Part shown: positions 9,090 to 17,480 of the stretch, piece after piece | Numbering within the stretch: position 1 is the first letter of the stretch | Layout: each line of letters begins with the position of its first letter | Notes under the pieces: model-generated | What the model was told of the DNA's origin: nothing | Databases searched by the model: none | Seen by the model: the letters and a program-made list of their open reading frames with translations, nothing else | Program-made: the position numbers and the translations under genes | DNA from: Chitinophagaceae bacterium UBA1930 | Lineage (GTDB): Bacteria; Bacteroidota; Bacteroidia; Chitinophagales; Chitinophagaceae | Assembly: GCA_002337145.1 (NCBI GenBank) | Contig: DDFK01000001.1 | Location: 899,501 to 963,500 of the forward strand | DNA length: 64,000 nucleotides | Direction: 5' to 3'

Positions 9090-9823
9090 CTGTTCCAGAT
9101 CTTCCAGTTTTCTTCTGCTTGAATGGTCAGCATGTCATAACCGTTCTGAATGGCTGCAGCTTGCTCCTCCCCTTTTTGTAGGAATTTTGTTTTAGCTGGA
9201 TTGTACACCAGATCAAAAAGGTAATGCTTTGCGGTAATGAATTGGTACGGGATGGCTGGGCATTCATCAACCTTGGGGAAAGTGCCCAAAGGCGTTGCAT
9301 TGATGATTAAAGTATGCGTAGCCAGTAATTCTTCTGTAAGTTCATCGTAAGAAATAATATTAACAGCAACATCCCTGTTCCTGGATACGTAAAGGAATTG
9401 GATACCGAGCTTATCCAATACAAATTCCACTGCATTTGCTGCACCGCCAGTACCCAGTATCAATGCTTTGGTATGATGTGGCTGCAGGTATTTTTTCAAT
9501 GACTGTTCAAAGCCAATCGTATCCGTATTGAACCCAAACAGCTTTTCATCAACTATCCTAACACAGTTGCATGCTTCCATCTTTTTTACATCATCTGTCG
9601 CATGTGTAAGAAAGGGAAGTATCTTTTTTTTGTGTGGAATGGTGATGGCAAAGCCTTTCAGCAAAGGGTTCTGCTGCAACATTTCCTTTACCTGCCCAAT
9701 GTTTTCCAGTTCAAAATTTTCGAACCTGCAATCATGGATCCCTTCGTCTTCAAATTTTTTGGTAAAATAATTCTTAGAAAAGGAGTGTGCCAGCGGAAAC
9801 CCTATCAGCCCATATAATTTCAT
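9086..9823 (-). CDS. aroE: Shikimate dehydrogenase
   Basis: Protein of 245 aa, slightly shorter than the usual 270. It reduces 3-dehydroshikimate to shikimate with NADPH in chorismate biosynthesis. Shikimate-binding GFPLAHSFS, catalytic Lys in TIPHKK, NTDTIG with the catalytic Asp, and the Rossmann glycine loop GTGGAANAV are all present. The ATG overlaps the stop of the upstream ComA-like gene (TAATG), so the two are probably translationally coupled. Confidence 0.95.
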   Translation of the reverse strand: MKLYGLIGFPLAHSFSKNYFTKKFEDEGIHDCRFENFELENIGQVKEMLQQNPLLKGFAITIPHKKKILPFLTHATDDVKKMEACNCVRIVDEKLFGFNTDTIGFEQSLKKYLQPHHTKALILGTGGAANAVEFVLDKLGIQFLYVSRNRDVAVNIISYDELTEELLATHTLIINATPLGTFPKVDECPAIPYQFITAKHYLFDLVYNPAKTKFLQKGEEQAAAIQNGYDMLTIQAEENWKIWNS

Positions 9824-10596
9824 TAATAAATGGCTTTATCTTTATCCAAATACAAACGGAAAGTATCGCCACGCAAGCCAATACGCATGGCTTCCAGCGG
9901 AATGACTTCTGAAGGTGCAATATTCCCCAGGTTCACGTTACACCCTATCAATTCAAGAAAATACAGTTGCTGTGCTTTTTGCGGTGCTTCCCAAATAATC
10001 TTTTCTTCCGGTATCTGTGTCAGTATTTCCTGAACAAGCCCTTCCCTTACTTCACCGCTTCCACGGTAGATGCCTACATTGCCTGCTTCCCTTGCTTCTG
10101 CAATTACGTAAGATGCCCCGGCTTCCAGTTCGGCCCTCATCAGTTCAATCCATTTGTAAGGTGCCATAATATGCTCTGCATCCTTGCTGCCAACCTCACT
10201 TAAAACTGTTCCGTGCTTGGTCATCTTTTCAATATAGCCACATTTTTCAGCATGCGGAATGGTGATGGAGCCATCACTTACTTCCATATAATCGATGCCA
10301 TAATCCTTACAAATGGCTATATAGTCCTCAAACTGGTTTCGTATCAAAAAAGCTTCGAACAATGTGCCGCCAAAATAAATGGGCATACCTGCATTTTTAT
10401 ACAATTCAATCTTTTCGCGGAGCTTGGGCGTAACGAAAGAAGTGCCAAAACCCAGTTTCACGATATCTACATGCGGGTCAGAAATATCCAGGAAATTCTC
10501 TACTTCCTTAATGCTTAAGCCCTTGTCCATAACCATTGTTAAACCAGAATTACGGGGCTTTTGGGTACGGTCGGGTATTTGGGTAAGATTAAAATT
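9823..10596 (-). CDS. comA: Phosphosulfolactate synthase (ComA family)
   Basis: Protein of 257 aa from the ATG at 10596 (MNFNLTQIPD). ComA family members add sulfite to phosphoenolpyruvate to give (R)-2-phospho-3-sulfolactate. Family blocks are KPRNSGLTMVMDKG, VDIVKLGFGTSFV, PIYFGGTLFEAF, EVSDGSI, and a C-terminal WEAPQKAQQLYF. No other coenzyme M genes are nearby. In this phylum the sulfonate may feed sulfolactate or sulfonolipid precursors, which is inference. A TACTTTTG box lies just upstream, and aroE follows with a 1-bp overlap. Confidence 0.88.
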   Translation of the reverse strand, partial: NFNLTQIPDRTQKPRNSGLTMVMDKGLSIKEVENFLDISDPHVDIVKLGFGTSFVTPKLREKIELYKNAGMPIYFGGTLFEAFLIRNQFEDYIAICKDYGIDYMEVSDGSITIPHAEKCGYIEKMTKHGTVLSEVGSKDAEHIMAPYKWIELMRAELEAGASYVIAEAREAGNVGIYRGSGEVREGLVQEILTQIPEEKIIWEAPQKAQQLYFLELIGCNVNLGNIAPSEVIPLEAMRIGLRGDTFRLYLDKDKAIY

Positions 10597-10624
10597 CATT
10601 TCGCAAATTTTGTTTAAGCAGGGG

Positions 10625-10632
10625 CAAAAGTA
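10625..10632 (-). promoter_or_regulatory. -7 box of the comA-aroE transcript
   Basis: TACTTTTG on the minus strand, 28 bp upstream of the chosen comA ATG. It would exclude the in-frame ATG at 10653 as start, because that lies upstream of the box. No clear -33 TTTG was found. Confidence 0.5.
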
Positions 10633-10809
10633 AGGCAATGCAGTTACTTCCATTAATGCCTTTTTGCACTTGTGCCACTATTTATAAATTGAATAGTGGT
10701 TTGGGATTCAATGGGTAATAATGCCCATATACCAGAAATGGCGTCACTAAAGGATTTGGCGGCGGAATATAGTATCCTTTAATTGCAACGGCAGTTGCCA
10801 TTTAAAAAG

Positions 10810-12234
10810 TTAAATCCTCTTGCCCTTTTTATAACGGGCCAAAATATCCACAACCAGGTTGTTTTGCAGTATGGCAGGATTCAGTTCCACAAATTTCTTT
10901 AGCAGTTTCGGGGCTTTTTCCATGGCCCTTTCCAGTTGCAAAAGTCCTTCTTTTGTTTTGCCCGTAAAAAAGAGGGCAGCACTATAGTAGAAAATAAAAA
11001 TGGATTTGCTTTCTGTTATTTTCATGGCAGCCATGGATTGCTCCAATGCTTCTTCGTAATAAGTAGCTACAAACAGGCAGCGTATCAATGCTTCCCAACC
11101 GGCAACATTTTTGGGCTTGTTGCGTACCACATTACCAAAATAGATCACGGCATCCTTAAATTGTTCCAGGTTCATCTTGCACTCGCCCATGGCCAAATTG
11201 TATTCGGGAATATTCCTGTGTATACGCATGGCATTGTCCAGTTGCTTAATGGCACTTTGCCATTGCTTTTCCAGCATGTACGTTGTGGCAATCTTGTAGT
11301 GCAGCTTGCTGTCGTCAGGGTTCAAGTGAACCGCTTTCTTGTAGTTGTGCCTTGCTTGTGCGTAGTTGCCCAAGCGTTGAAAACAGTGGCCGATGGCTTC
11401 ATATACCACATCTTCGGGGCGTGACAGTTCCAGTACTTTCTCCAGTGCTTCTATAGCGTCTTTATACTTTCTTAAACGCAAATAGGCATCCCCCATATTC
11501 CGGTAGGCGTAATCAAATTTTTCGTCAATGGCTATTGCATATTGGTAGGCATCTATTGCTTTTTCATACAGCTTCAGGCCCTGGTATGCAGCAGCCAGGT
11601 TAAACCAGGCAATTTCGTTAAAAGGAAATTCGTTGATGATATTATTGTGCAGCCTGATGCTTTCCTCGTTCCTTCCAGTAAAATCCGTCCAGAAACAGAT
11701 TTTGTACAAAGCTTCCTCATTATTGGGTTCCTGTTCCAAGATCATTTTCAGGCAATCAAACACTTTATCAAACTCTTCGTGGTCATCATACACATCTGTC
11801 AGTTCGAATAACAGATCAATTTTTTCGTCGCCGTCAAATAGCAGCAAGGCATCTTCCAACAGTTCCACGGCTTTGGGCTGTTCGTCCAAAGCCAGGTACG
11901 CATCGGTTTTAAGTATGTAAAGGTCTATGTCGTTACTGTCGTATAAAGAAGCCTGCTCCAATATTTCCAAGGCTTCCCTGTACTTGCGGGAGGCAAGCAG
12001 TATATCTGCCTTTTTAATCATTAATTGGGATGAGTAGGGAAACTGTTCCAGACCAAATTCAGCTGCCTCAAGAGCTTCTGAAAGGCTATCCTTGTCATCA
12101 AAGTGATCAATGATACGCTCAAAGGCTTCTTCTTCTAAAAAAGGGTGGTTGCGACCATTTTTGAGGTTGTTGTAATGTTTCAATAGTTCCTTCAAATCCT
12201 CTCGGTCTTCTCGGTATGGATTGTTGTCTCTCAT
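10810..12234 (-). CDS. Tetratricopeptide repeat protein
   Basis: Protein of 474 aa, soluble, no signal peptide. At least nine TPR-type helical pairs run from about residue 50 to 440, for example AWFNLAAAYQGLKLYEKAID, YAYRNMGDAYLRLRKYKDAI and LHYKIATTYMLEKQWQSAIK. TPR arrays are protein-interaction scaffolds, and nothing here names a partner. Intergenic gaps on both sides suggest a single-gene transcript. Confidence 0.9.
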   Translation of the reverse strand: MRDNNPYREDREDLKELLKHYNNLKNGRNHPFLEEEAFERIIDHFDDKDSLSEALEAAEFGLEQFPYSSQLMIKKADILLASRKYREALEILEQASLYDSNDIDLYILKTDAYLALDEQPKAVELLEDALLLFDGDEKIDLLFELTDVYDDHEEFDKVFDCLKMILEQEPNNEEALYKICFWTDFTGRNEESIRLHNNIINEFPFNEIAWFNLAAAYQGLKLYEKAIDAYQYAIAIDEKFDYAYRNMGDAYLRLRKYKDAIEALEKVLELSRPEDVVYEAIGHCFQRLGNYAQARHNYKKAVHLNPDDSKLHYKIATTYMLEKQWQSAIKQLDNAMRIHRNIPEYNLAMGECKMNLEQFKDAVIYFGNVVRNKPKNVAGWEALIRCLFVATYYEEALEQSMAAMKITESKSIFIFYYSAALFFTGKTKEGLLQLERAMEKAPKLLKKFVELNPAILQNNLVVDILARYKKGKRI

Positions 12235-12326
12235 TTTAACATTGTTTGCCTAATGTAAGATGAAAAAAAATACTGTACAAGTTGTAACTTTTACTTTTTA
12301 TTAACGTTATGTTAATAAGGAAAAAA

Positions 12327-12357
12327 TTGTTAAATATTTAAGAAATCCTTATTTTTG
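12327..12357 (+). promoter_or_regulatory. Promoter of the 117-aa secreted protein
   Basis: TTG at 12327-12329, 20 bp spacer, -7 box TATTTTTG at 12350-12357. The ATG at 12363 is only 5 bp downstream of the box, so the mRNA would be leaderless or nearly so. Confidence 0.65.
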
Positions 12358-12362
12358 ATAAA

Positions 12363-12716
12363 ATGAGCAAGAGAAATCACATACCAAAGCTACTGTTAGC
12401 AACGGCATTTATGCTGGGTGTACAGGTTGTTTTTGCTGCATTTACAAGTACAATTTCTGGTCATTCTGGCGAAAAAGGCAGAACCAGCAGCTACACATTA
12501 AAGAACATCAGTAAATTTTCCAAAAGGGTTCCTACATTGAACACGGTACATTATTCATTCAGGATAAAACCTATGGAGTTGACTACCAGCGGCCAAGAAG
12601 GAATGCTTAGCAACAGCAACCTGCAGTTGACCAATGGCAATACTACTTTTGTTTATCCCTACAAGATAAAAGTGAAAGTGCCCAAGTTTAAAGCACCTTC
12701 CCCACTTAACCACTAA
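12363..12716 (+). CDS. Small secreted protein of unknown function
   Basis: Protein of 117 aa. A signal peptide (KLLLATAFMLGVQVVFA, cleavage near AFT) is followed by a Ser/Thr/Lys-rich mature part of about 90 residues with beta character (TTFVYPYKIKVKVPKFKAP). I do not recognise it. It has its own promoter and ends in a 4-bp convergent overlap with the next gene. Confidence 0.7.
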   Translation: MSKRNHIPKLLLATAFMLGVQVVFAAFTSTISGHSGEKGRTSSYTLKNISKFSKRVPTLNTVHYSFRIKPMELTTSGQEGMLSNSNLQLTNGNTTFVYPYKIKVKVPKFKAPSPLNH

Positions 12717-13348
12717 TTCAGCATTCTGTAACCACTTGTTGGTATTTCAAACTTAGAAACAGGCACTGGGCTTAAATTGATTTTTGTGGCTGTGTATTTT
12801 ATTTTCTTACCACCCATTTCCAATGCTTCATATTCCAAAACAAAACCTGGAATATCCTTGAACTGGTATTCAAATTCCTTTACAGAAGGGATGATATTGG
12901 TAGCGTAGTAAATGTTGAATGAATTGCCATCCTTTAGCTGCAACACCGCTTTTTTGCATTCATAGCCCAAAATGGTTTTCGTTTCGGTACTGTTGGTAAC
13001 AGTGGCCCCCTCAAACTTGCTATTTAAGGCTTTCCATTCTGCATTGTCCAACTTGCTCATGTATTTATTATTGCCAATATCTCGCAATATAACAGCAGTG
13101 GCTGCATTTTTATCGTAAAAAACAGACTGTGAAAAAGAAGGGCTGGTTAGATCAACCCTGCTTTGATTGGCTTTAATGTACACGGTTTTTGAACCCGCTT
13201 TAAGCGATTCTACCGTTTCCTTATCTGCCGTTGCCGCATCGGCACTTATGGCAAATGTTACGGTACATTCGGCAACAGTGCGTTGCTGTGCAACCACAGT
13301 GCTTACAATACAAAATGCAAGAAAGGTGAGCGTAACTATTTTTTTCAT
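12713..13348 (-). CDS. Secreted GLPGLI-like protein
   Basis: Protein of 211 aa with an N-terminal signal peptide (MKKIVTLTFLAFCIVSTVVAQ). The C-terminal half follows the GLPGLI-family pattern: TILGYECKKAV, a tyrosine-rich strand with FNIYYATNIIPS, and IPGFVLEYE in the place of the GLPGLIL motif. The family is Bacteroidetes-specific, secreted and of unknown function. The match is by eye and the motif is degenerate. Confidence 0.75.
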   Translation of the reverse strand: MKKIVTLTFLAFCIVSTVVAQQRTVAECTVTFAISADAATADKETVESLKAGSKTVYIKANQSRVDLTSPSFSQSVFYDKNAATAVILRDIGNNKYMSKLDNAEWKALNSKFEGATVTNSTETKTILGYECKKAVLQLKDGNSFNIYYATNIIPSVKEFEYQFKDIPGFVLEYEALEMGGKKIKYTATKINLSPVPVSKFEIPTSGYRMLN

Positions 13349-13465
13349 ATACTTTATTTAAGTGAACCAGATTGGGTTATCCTGTTCTTTCTTATATCCG
13401 CACTGCAAACCCATACAGGTTCAACCCAGTTTATCTATGTACAATTTCATGCCAATGTTAAAGAA

Positions 13466-13491
13466 AAAGCCCTGCATTACTGCAAGGCTTT
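13466..13491 (-). terminator. Terminator after yidC
   Basis: Hairpin AAAGCC-C-TGCA/TGCA-A-GGCTTT with one mismatch and loop TTAC, followed on the minus strand by a T-rich run, 20 bp past the yidC stop. It is nearly the same sequence as the hairpin at 32418-32444. Confidence 0.65.
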
Positions 13492-13510
13492 GACAAAACT
13501 TGTTGGATAA

Positions 13511-15361
13511 TTATTTTTTGTTCTTATTTTTTAGTTCCTGCATTTTCTTTTGGCTTTCTACTACCTGGCTGTAACGCTCCTGCCATTTGCTGGGGCCTTT
13601 CTTGGGGGCTTTCCGTTTCTCTTCAATCTTGGCCAGTATCTTTTCGTGATTGATGATGTAGTTCTGTATAACAAACTGTAGCCCCAGTGTAATTAAGTTA
13701 GATACTGTATAGTACCATGTTAAAGCCGATGGCAAACGGTTAAAGACAAAGAACAATACAAACGGGAAGATATAAGGCATGTATTTCAACGCAGGGTTAT
13801 CCTGTGTAGGTGTCATGCTCATATTGTAAATAGAAATCAGGAAACTGGTAAGCACTGCAGTAATGGTAAACAGGCTAATGTGGTTGCCAATGCCGATGAT
13901 TTCCGTTTTCCAGCTAACCAATGTGTCAAAAGAAGACAGGTCATGGCTCCATAAAAATTCCTGCCCACGCAATGCAATATTGGAGTTAAAGAAACTGTAC
14001 AAAGCAAAGAAAATGGGAATCTGCAGCAATGCCGGTATACAGCCACCCAGTGGGTTTACACCGGCTTCCCTAAACAGTTTCATTTGCTCCATGGCAAAGC
14101 CCTGTTGGTCGCTACCGAATTTTTTCTTCAATTCATCAAGCTCGGGCCTTAATACTTTCATTTTTGCTCCGCTCAAATAGCTTGTGTAGGTAAGTGGGGC
14201 AGTTACCAAACGGATAAACAGGGTAAGCAACAGGATAACCCATCCATAGTTCTTTACAAAACTTGCAAAGAAGTTGAATACAGGCATAATGACATATTGG
14301 TTAATAGGGCGTACAAAAGAATACATATCCCTACCCAGGTTCACGATCCTGTCCATTTCGGCAGGCGTCTGTTTCTTCAATATCTTGTAGTCGCTAGGAC
14401 CATAGTATAACTGAAGTGGTACGCTTGCATTGGGTGTGGCAGGCAGTTTTACCTGAAAATTCGCATCAACGCTTGCAAGTTGCTTGCTTGTATCAACCGT
14501 GTTACGCTTCCAGTTTACGTTACCATTTGCAAAACTGTTTTTTGCAACCAGCGTTGTATTGAAAAACTGCTGTACAACACTTATCCATTGCACAGGCTTT
14601 TCAAATTTCCTTTCCGTTTTGGAAGAGATATAATCAAACTCTTTGTCTTCCACAAAACAGATATTGCTCATTTGTGCCCTTTCGTAGCTGGCACTTTTTT
14701 CGTGCTGCATGGTCTGGCTCTGCCACGAAAGGTTCATGGTATTATTGGTAAGCAGCTTATCGGCACCGTTCAGGTTCACGTTCCAATCAATCATGTATTC
14801 ATTGGGCTTGATGATGAACTGATGCTGTACCATTTTGCCAGCAGAATCCTGTACGGTATAATTCAGGGACTGGGAACCATCCGCATTCTTGGTAACGGTA
14901 GATGGTTCAAAAAACAGTTCGTCGGTTTGCACCGTATTGCTACCGCTTGTATTGATGCCATAGCCCAGCTTATCATTGTCGCCACCCATCCTAACAAGCC
15001 CACCATCAAAAGACTTGTAATTCTTAAGCCATACATGCTTAATGCGGCCACCCTTGTTTGTAAACACCACTTTCATCACTTCATTGTCAACTGTCAAGGT
15101 ATCTTCTTTACCAATAGCAGCCTTGTTAAAATCGCCAGCCTTGCTGATGCGTTGCGTAGTATCGTTCTTGGCAGAGTCCTGTGCAAATTTTGCTTTTTGT
15201 TCAGGGGTAATTTTTGCGGCTTCAACCAGTGCAATGGAATCCTTGATATGTTTTTCCTGAGCCAATGTGGCCTGGCTCATTCTATTGTTGTACCAGAAAA
15301 AAACAAAAAACAAAATACCCAATAATGCAAACCCAATTATCGTATTCTTATCTGTCTTCAT
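13511..15361 (-). CDS. yidC: Membrane protein insertase YidC
   Basis: Protein of 616 aa. It inserts membrane proteins into the inner membrane with or without Sec. The N-terminal TM helix (NTIIGFALLGILFFVFFWY) is followed by a large periplasmic beta domain, as in Gram-negative YidC, then five core helices beginning around YGWVILLLTLFIRLVTAPLT. The conserved Arg of the hydrophilic groove sits in that segment. The C-terminus is basic (KNKNKK), as expected for ribosome contact. A TACCTTTG box lies 22 bp upstream of the ATG. Confidence 0.97.
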   Translation of the reverse strand: MKTDKNTIIGFALLGILFFVFFWYNNRMSQATLAQEKHIKDSIALVEAAKITPEQKAKFAQDSAKNDTTQRISKAGDFNKAAIGKEDTLTVDNEVMKVVFTNKGGRIKHVWLKNYKSFDGGLVRMGGDNDKLGYGINTSGSNTVQTDELFFEPSTVTKNADGSQSLNYTVQDSAGKMVQHQFIIKPNEYMIDWNVNLNGADKLLTNNTMNLSWQSQTMQHEKSASYERAQMSNICFVEDKEFDYISSKTERKFEKPVQWISVVQQFFNTTLVAKNSFANGNVNWKRNTVDTSKQLASVDANFQVKLPATPNASVPLQLYYGPSDYKILKKQTPAEMDRIVNLGRDMYSFVRPINQYVIMPVFNFFASFVKNYGWVILLLTLFIRLVTAPLTYTSYLSGAKMKVLRPELDELKKKFGSDQQGFAMEQMKLFREAGVNPLGGCIPALLQIPIFFALYSFFNSNIALRGQEFLWSHDLSSFDTLVSWKTEIIGIGNHISLFTITAVLTSFLISIYNMSMTPTQDNPALKYMPYIFPFVLFFVFNRLPSALTWYYTVSNLITLGLQFVIQNYIINHEKILAKIEEKRKAPKKGPSKWQERYSQVVESQKKMQELKNKNKK

Positions 15362-15382
15362 TACCTAAATTTTATTAGGCGG

Positions 15383-15390
15383 CAAAGGTA
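15383..15390 (-). promoter_or_regulatory. -7 box of yidC
   Basis: TACCTTTG on the minus strand, 21 bp from the ATG, followed by GCCGCC as at other promoters in this window. No clear -33 element. Confidence 0.5.
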
Positions 15391-15548
15391 GGGAACGGCA
15401 ATTGATTGGTTTACGAAGATTTTACGGGCTTTTCCTGTTTTGGGCACAATTATCAGGCACCCTTGGGCCCTGCCAATATTAAGTTATTGTGCAACTATTC
15501 TTTTAATCAAAATCAATACCTACCTTTTCATCCCCAAAAAGCTACAAT

Positions 15549-16052
15549 ATGAGCCATACCTTAAAACTGCATTGGTATGCAGTAACCTCCAAACCGGGCT
15601 ATGACGCGTATGAATTGTGGAATGACAGCCAGTGCCTATTGACACTTTTCTTTAACCAGTTTTCGCAAACTGCCAAAGTTGAATGCGAAAGCAGCCGCAG
15701 GAATTTCAAAATTGAGAAAGAAGGCTTTTTGCGGAACAAGACCATCCTAAAAAATGAATACGGTGTTGCCATTGGCGAGCTTGGGCTGGAAACATGGTAC
15801 AGCCACGAAGGTTTTATTGACCTGAATGGTGACCGATTTTTCTATACAACCCAGCACAATGAACTGCTTATTTATAAGACTTCAAAAAAATCGCCCTTGG
15901 TGGTTTGTGAACTTTCCATAACAGGCAACAATCTTGCTTTTCCCGACAAGAACAAGGACATAGACAAATATGCATCCTTACTAATGGCATTATGCTGGTA
16001 CATTGCCAACCCTGTAAAAAACGCCGAACCAATAGTGGCCTATGCCAAATAG
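15549..16052 (+). CDS. Conserved hypothetical protein
   Basis: Protein of 167 aa, soluble, without signal peptide. It is strand-rich (LTLFFNQFSQTAKVECESS, GVAIGELGLETWY, RFFYTTQHNELLIYKTS) with one late hydrophobic helix (YASLLMALCWYIANP). The build faintly recalls tubby/LURP-one-like barrels, but I could not align it. It has its own start after a 187-bp gap from the divergent yidC. Confidence 0.65.
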   Translation: MSHTLKLHWYAVTSKPGYDAYELWNDSQCLLTLFFNQFSQTAKVECESSRRNFKIEKEGFLRNKTILKNEYGVAIGELGLETWYSHEGFIDLNGDRFFYTTQHNELLIYKTSKKSPLVVCELSITGNNLAFPDKNKDIDKYASLLMALCWYIANPVKNAEPIVAYAK

Positions 16053-16207
16053 GTGTATATCTAAATAAGGAAGTTTTAATACTAGTAATTCATACGGGCT
16101 TCTCTCCAATTGACCATTTTTATTAACGGCATTGCCATAAATAAAAATATGCTTAGTTTGCGTAATAGTTGTGCAACAAAAGCAACTCATTATTTAAATT
16201 ACATACA

Positions 16208-16645
16208 ATGAAAAAAATCGTTTTTATTATTACCGTATTTATTGCTGCAACAGCCTTTACGGTGCTTGATGGTCCCAAAGACATTGTTGGAAAATGGAAA
16301 ACTGCAGAATCGAGCTATCCTGCAGCCAGAAAAGTGCTTATTGCCAAGGTAAAGAAAATCAGCCCCGAACAAGCGGAGCAACTGGAAGCCGCAGGCGACC
16401 AATTGGACCAGTTGATTGCAATTGTTACTTATGAGTACAAAGACAATGGTGAGTACGAAATTGTTACACCACAAGGGCCACAAGGCGGCAAATGGAAAAT
16501 TGTTGAGAACGGAAAATATATTGAGAGGCAAGCCAATGCAGGCGGTCCGGCACGCAGGGACAGCATCATATCCATTAAACAAGACAAAGTTGTTTTGATG
16601 GACTTAGATACGAGGGAAAACCTTGAATACGTAAAAGCCGATTAA
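16208..16645 (+). CDS. Small secreted lipocalin-like protein
   Basis: Protein of 145 aa from the ATG at 16208 (MKKIVFIITVFIAATAF); an upstream in-frame ATG would bury the signal peptide. After cleavage the sequence begins DIVGKWKTAES and later has GKWKIVENGKYI and KVVLMDLDTRENLEYV, the pattern of Bacteroidetes lipocalin-like proteins. Residues 45-75 form an unusual charged helix (KKISPEQAEQLEAAGDQLDQ). The ligand is unknown. A very strong hairpin follows. Confidence 0.7.
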   Translation: MKKIVFIITVFIAATAFTVLDGPKDIVGKWKTAESSYPAARKVLIAKVKKISPEQAEQLEAAGDQLDQLIAIVTYEYKDNGEYEIVTPQGPQGGKWKIVENGKYIERQANAGGPARRDSIISIKQDKVVLMDLDTRENLEYVKAD

Positions 16646-16662
16646 ACTAGCTTTTATTATCG

Positions 16663-16707
16663 CTATAAATGAATTGGCCCCGCATTGTGGGGCCAATTCA
16701 TTTATAG
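16663..16707. terminator. Strong hairpin terminator
   Basis: Perfect 19-bp inverted repeat (CTATAAATGAATTGGCCCC and its complement) with a 7-nt loop, 17 bp after the preceding stop. The longest perfect hairpin in the window; it can act in both directions. Confidence 0.75.
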
Positions 16708-16735
16708 TAACCCACTTGTTTAATGCGGTACTGAG

Positions 16736-16758
16736 CCCGTTTAAATATTTTAAACGGG
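16736..16758. repeat. Second perfect inverted repeat before the RRM gene
   Basis: CCCGTTTAAA-TAT-TTTAAACGGG, a 10-bp stem. A weaker palindrome around AATTCAATTGAATT follows near 16785-16812. Together with the hairpin at 16663-16707 they fill the gap upstream of the RRM gene promoter. Role unknown. Confidence 0.6.
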
Positions 16759-16854
16759 ATGTTCAATCGGTTTCAACAGGCTGAGCCTGACAGTTAATTC
16801 AATTGAATTGTCACTGCTTATTTATTTAACAAAAGCCCTTTCAACAATAACCCT

Positions 16855-16862
16855 TATCTTTG
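16855..16862 (+). promoter_or_regulatory. -7 box of the RRM protein gene, with long leader
   Basis: TATCTTTG, followed by GCAGGG. If transcription starts about 7 bp downstream, the leader is about 120 nt, far longer than at other genes here. Long leaders are common in cold-induced RNA-binding protein genes. Confidence 0.5.
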
Positions 16863-16991
16863 CAGGGTTATTTTGAGTTCTTCAGCATTTTGTAAGTGAA
16901 CGATTTTTTCTGCTACGCATTTCGCTAATAGTTAGTCTTCTCTGTCAGGGCGTTTTTCTCAAGCATTTATTATTTATCAATTCAGTTAAGA

Positions 16992-17309
16992 ATGAACATT
17001 TATGTTTCAAACTTAAGTTTCAACGTGCAAGACGATGACTTAAGAGGTTTCTTTGAAGGATACGGTGAAGTATCTTCAGCAAAAATTATTATGGACAAAT
17101 ACACAAACAAAAGCCGTGGCTTTGGTTTTGTGGAAATGCCAAACGACGCAGATGCTGCTAAGGCAATTGCAGAATTAAACGGTGGCACAGTAGAAGGACG
17201 TAACATTAACGTTACCGAAGCTAGGCCTCGTGAAGAAAGAACTGGTGGAAACGGTGGTAACAGGCGTTCTTTCAGCAATAGCAACAACAATGGCGGTGGT
17301 CGTTGGTAA
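16992..17309 (+). CDS. RRM-type RNA-binding protein
   Basis: Protein of 105 aa. One RRM domain fills residues 1-80 with RNP2 (IYVSNL) and RNP1 (RGFGFVEM), both with the aromatic RNA-stacking residues. The tail is Gly/Asn/Arg-rich (GGNGGNRRSFSNSNNNGG). Such short glycine-rich RRM proteins are common in Bacteroidetes and cyanobacteria, often cold-induced, and bind single-stranded RNA. It is followed by a strong terminator and has an unusually long leader. Confidence 0.93.
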   Translation: MNIYVSNLSFNVQDDDLRGFFEGYGEVSSAKIIMDKYTNKSRGFGFVEMPNDADAAKAIAELNGGTVEGRNINVTEARPREERTGGNGGNRRSFSNSNNNGGGRW

Positions 17310-17328
17310 TATCTATTATAGTTATTAC

Positions 17329-17360
17329 AAAAAGGGAGTTTCAAATGAAACTCCCTTTTT
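17329..17360 (+). terminator. Terminator after the RRM gene
   Basis: 15-bp arms AAAAAGGGAGTTTCA and TGAAACTCCCTTTTT with a 2-nt loop, then more T residues, 20 bp after the stop. A textbook intrinsic terminator. Confidence 0.85.
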
Positions 17361-17450
17361 TATTTTATATGATCCATGATGCAACATTGTTTTCAATCAC
17401 ATGCTTTTTTACAACCATTGCAAAACAGAAACTTACACCACAAATAAAAA

Positions 17451-17472
17451 AGCCCGCTATACAAGCGGGCCT
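17451..17472 (-). terminator. Terminator after the DsbA-like gene
   Basis: GCCCGC/GCGGGC stem with a 7-nt loop; on the minus strand it is followed by GGGCTTTTTTATT. It lies 9 bp past the stop of the DsbA-like gene. Confidence 0.75.
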
Positions 17473-17480
17473 TTCCTAAT

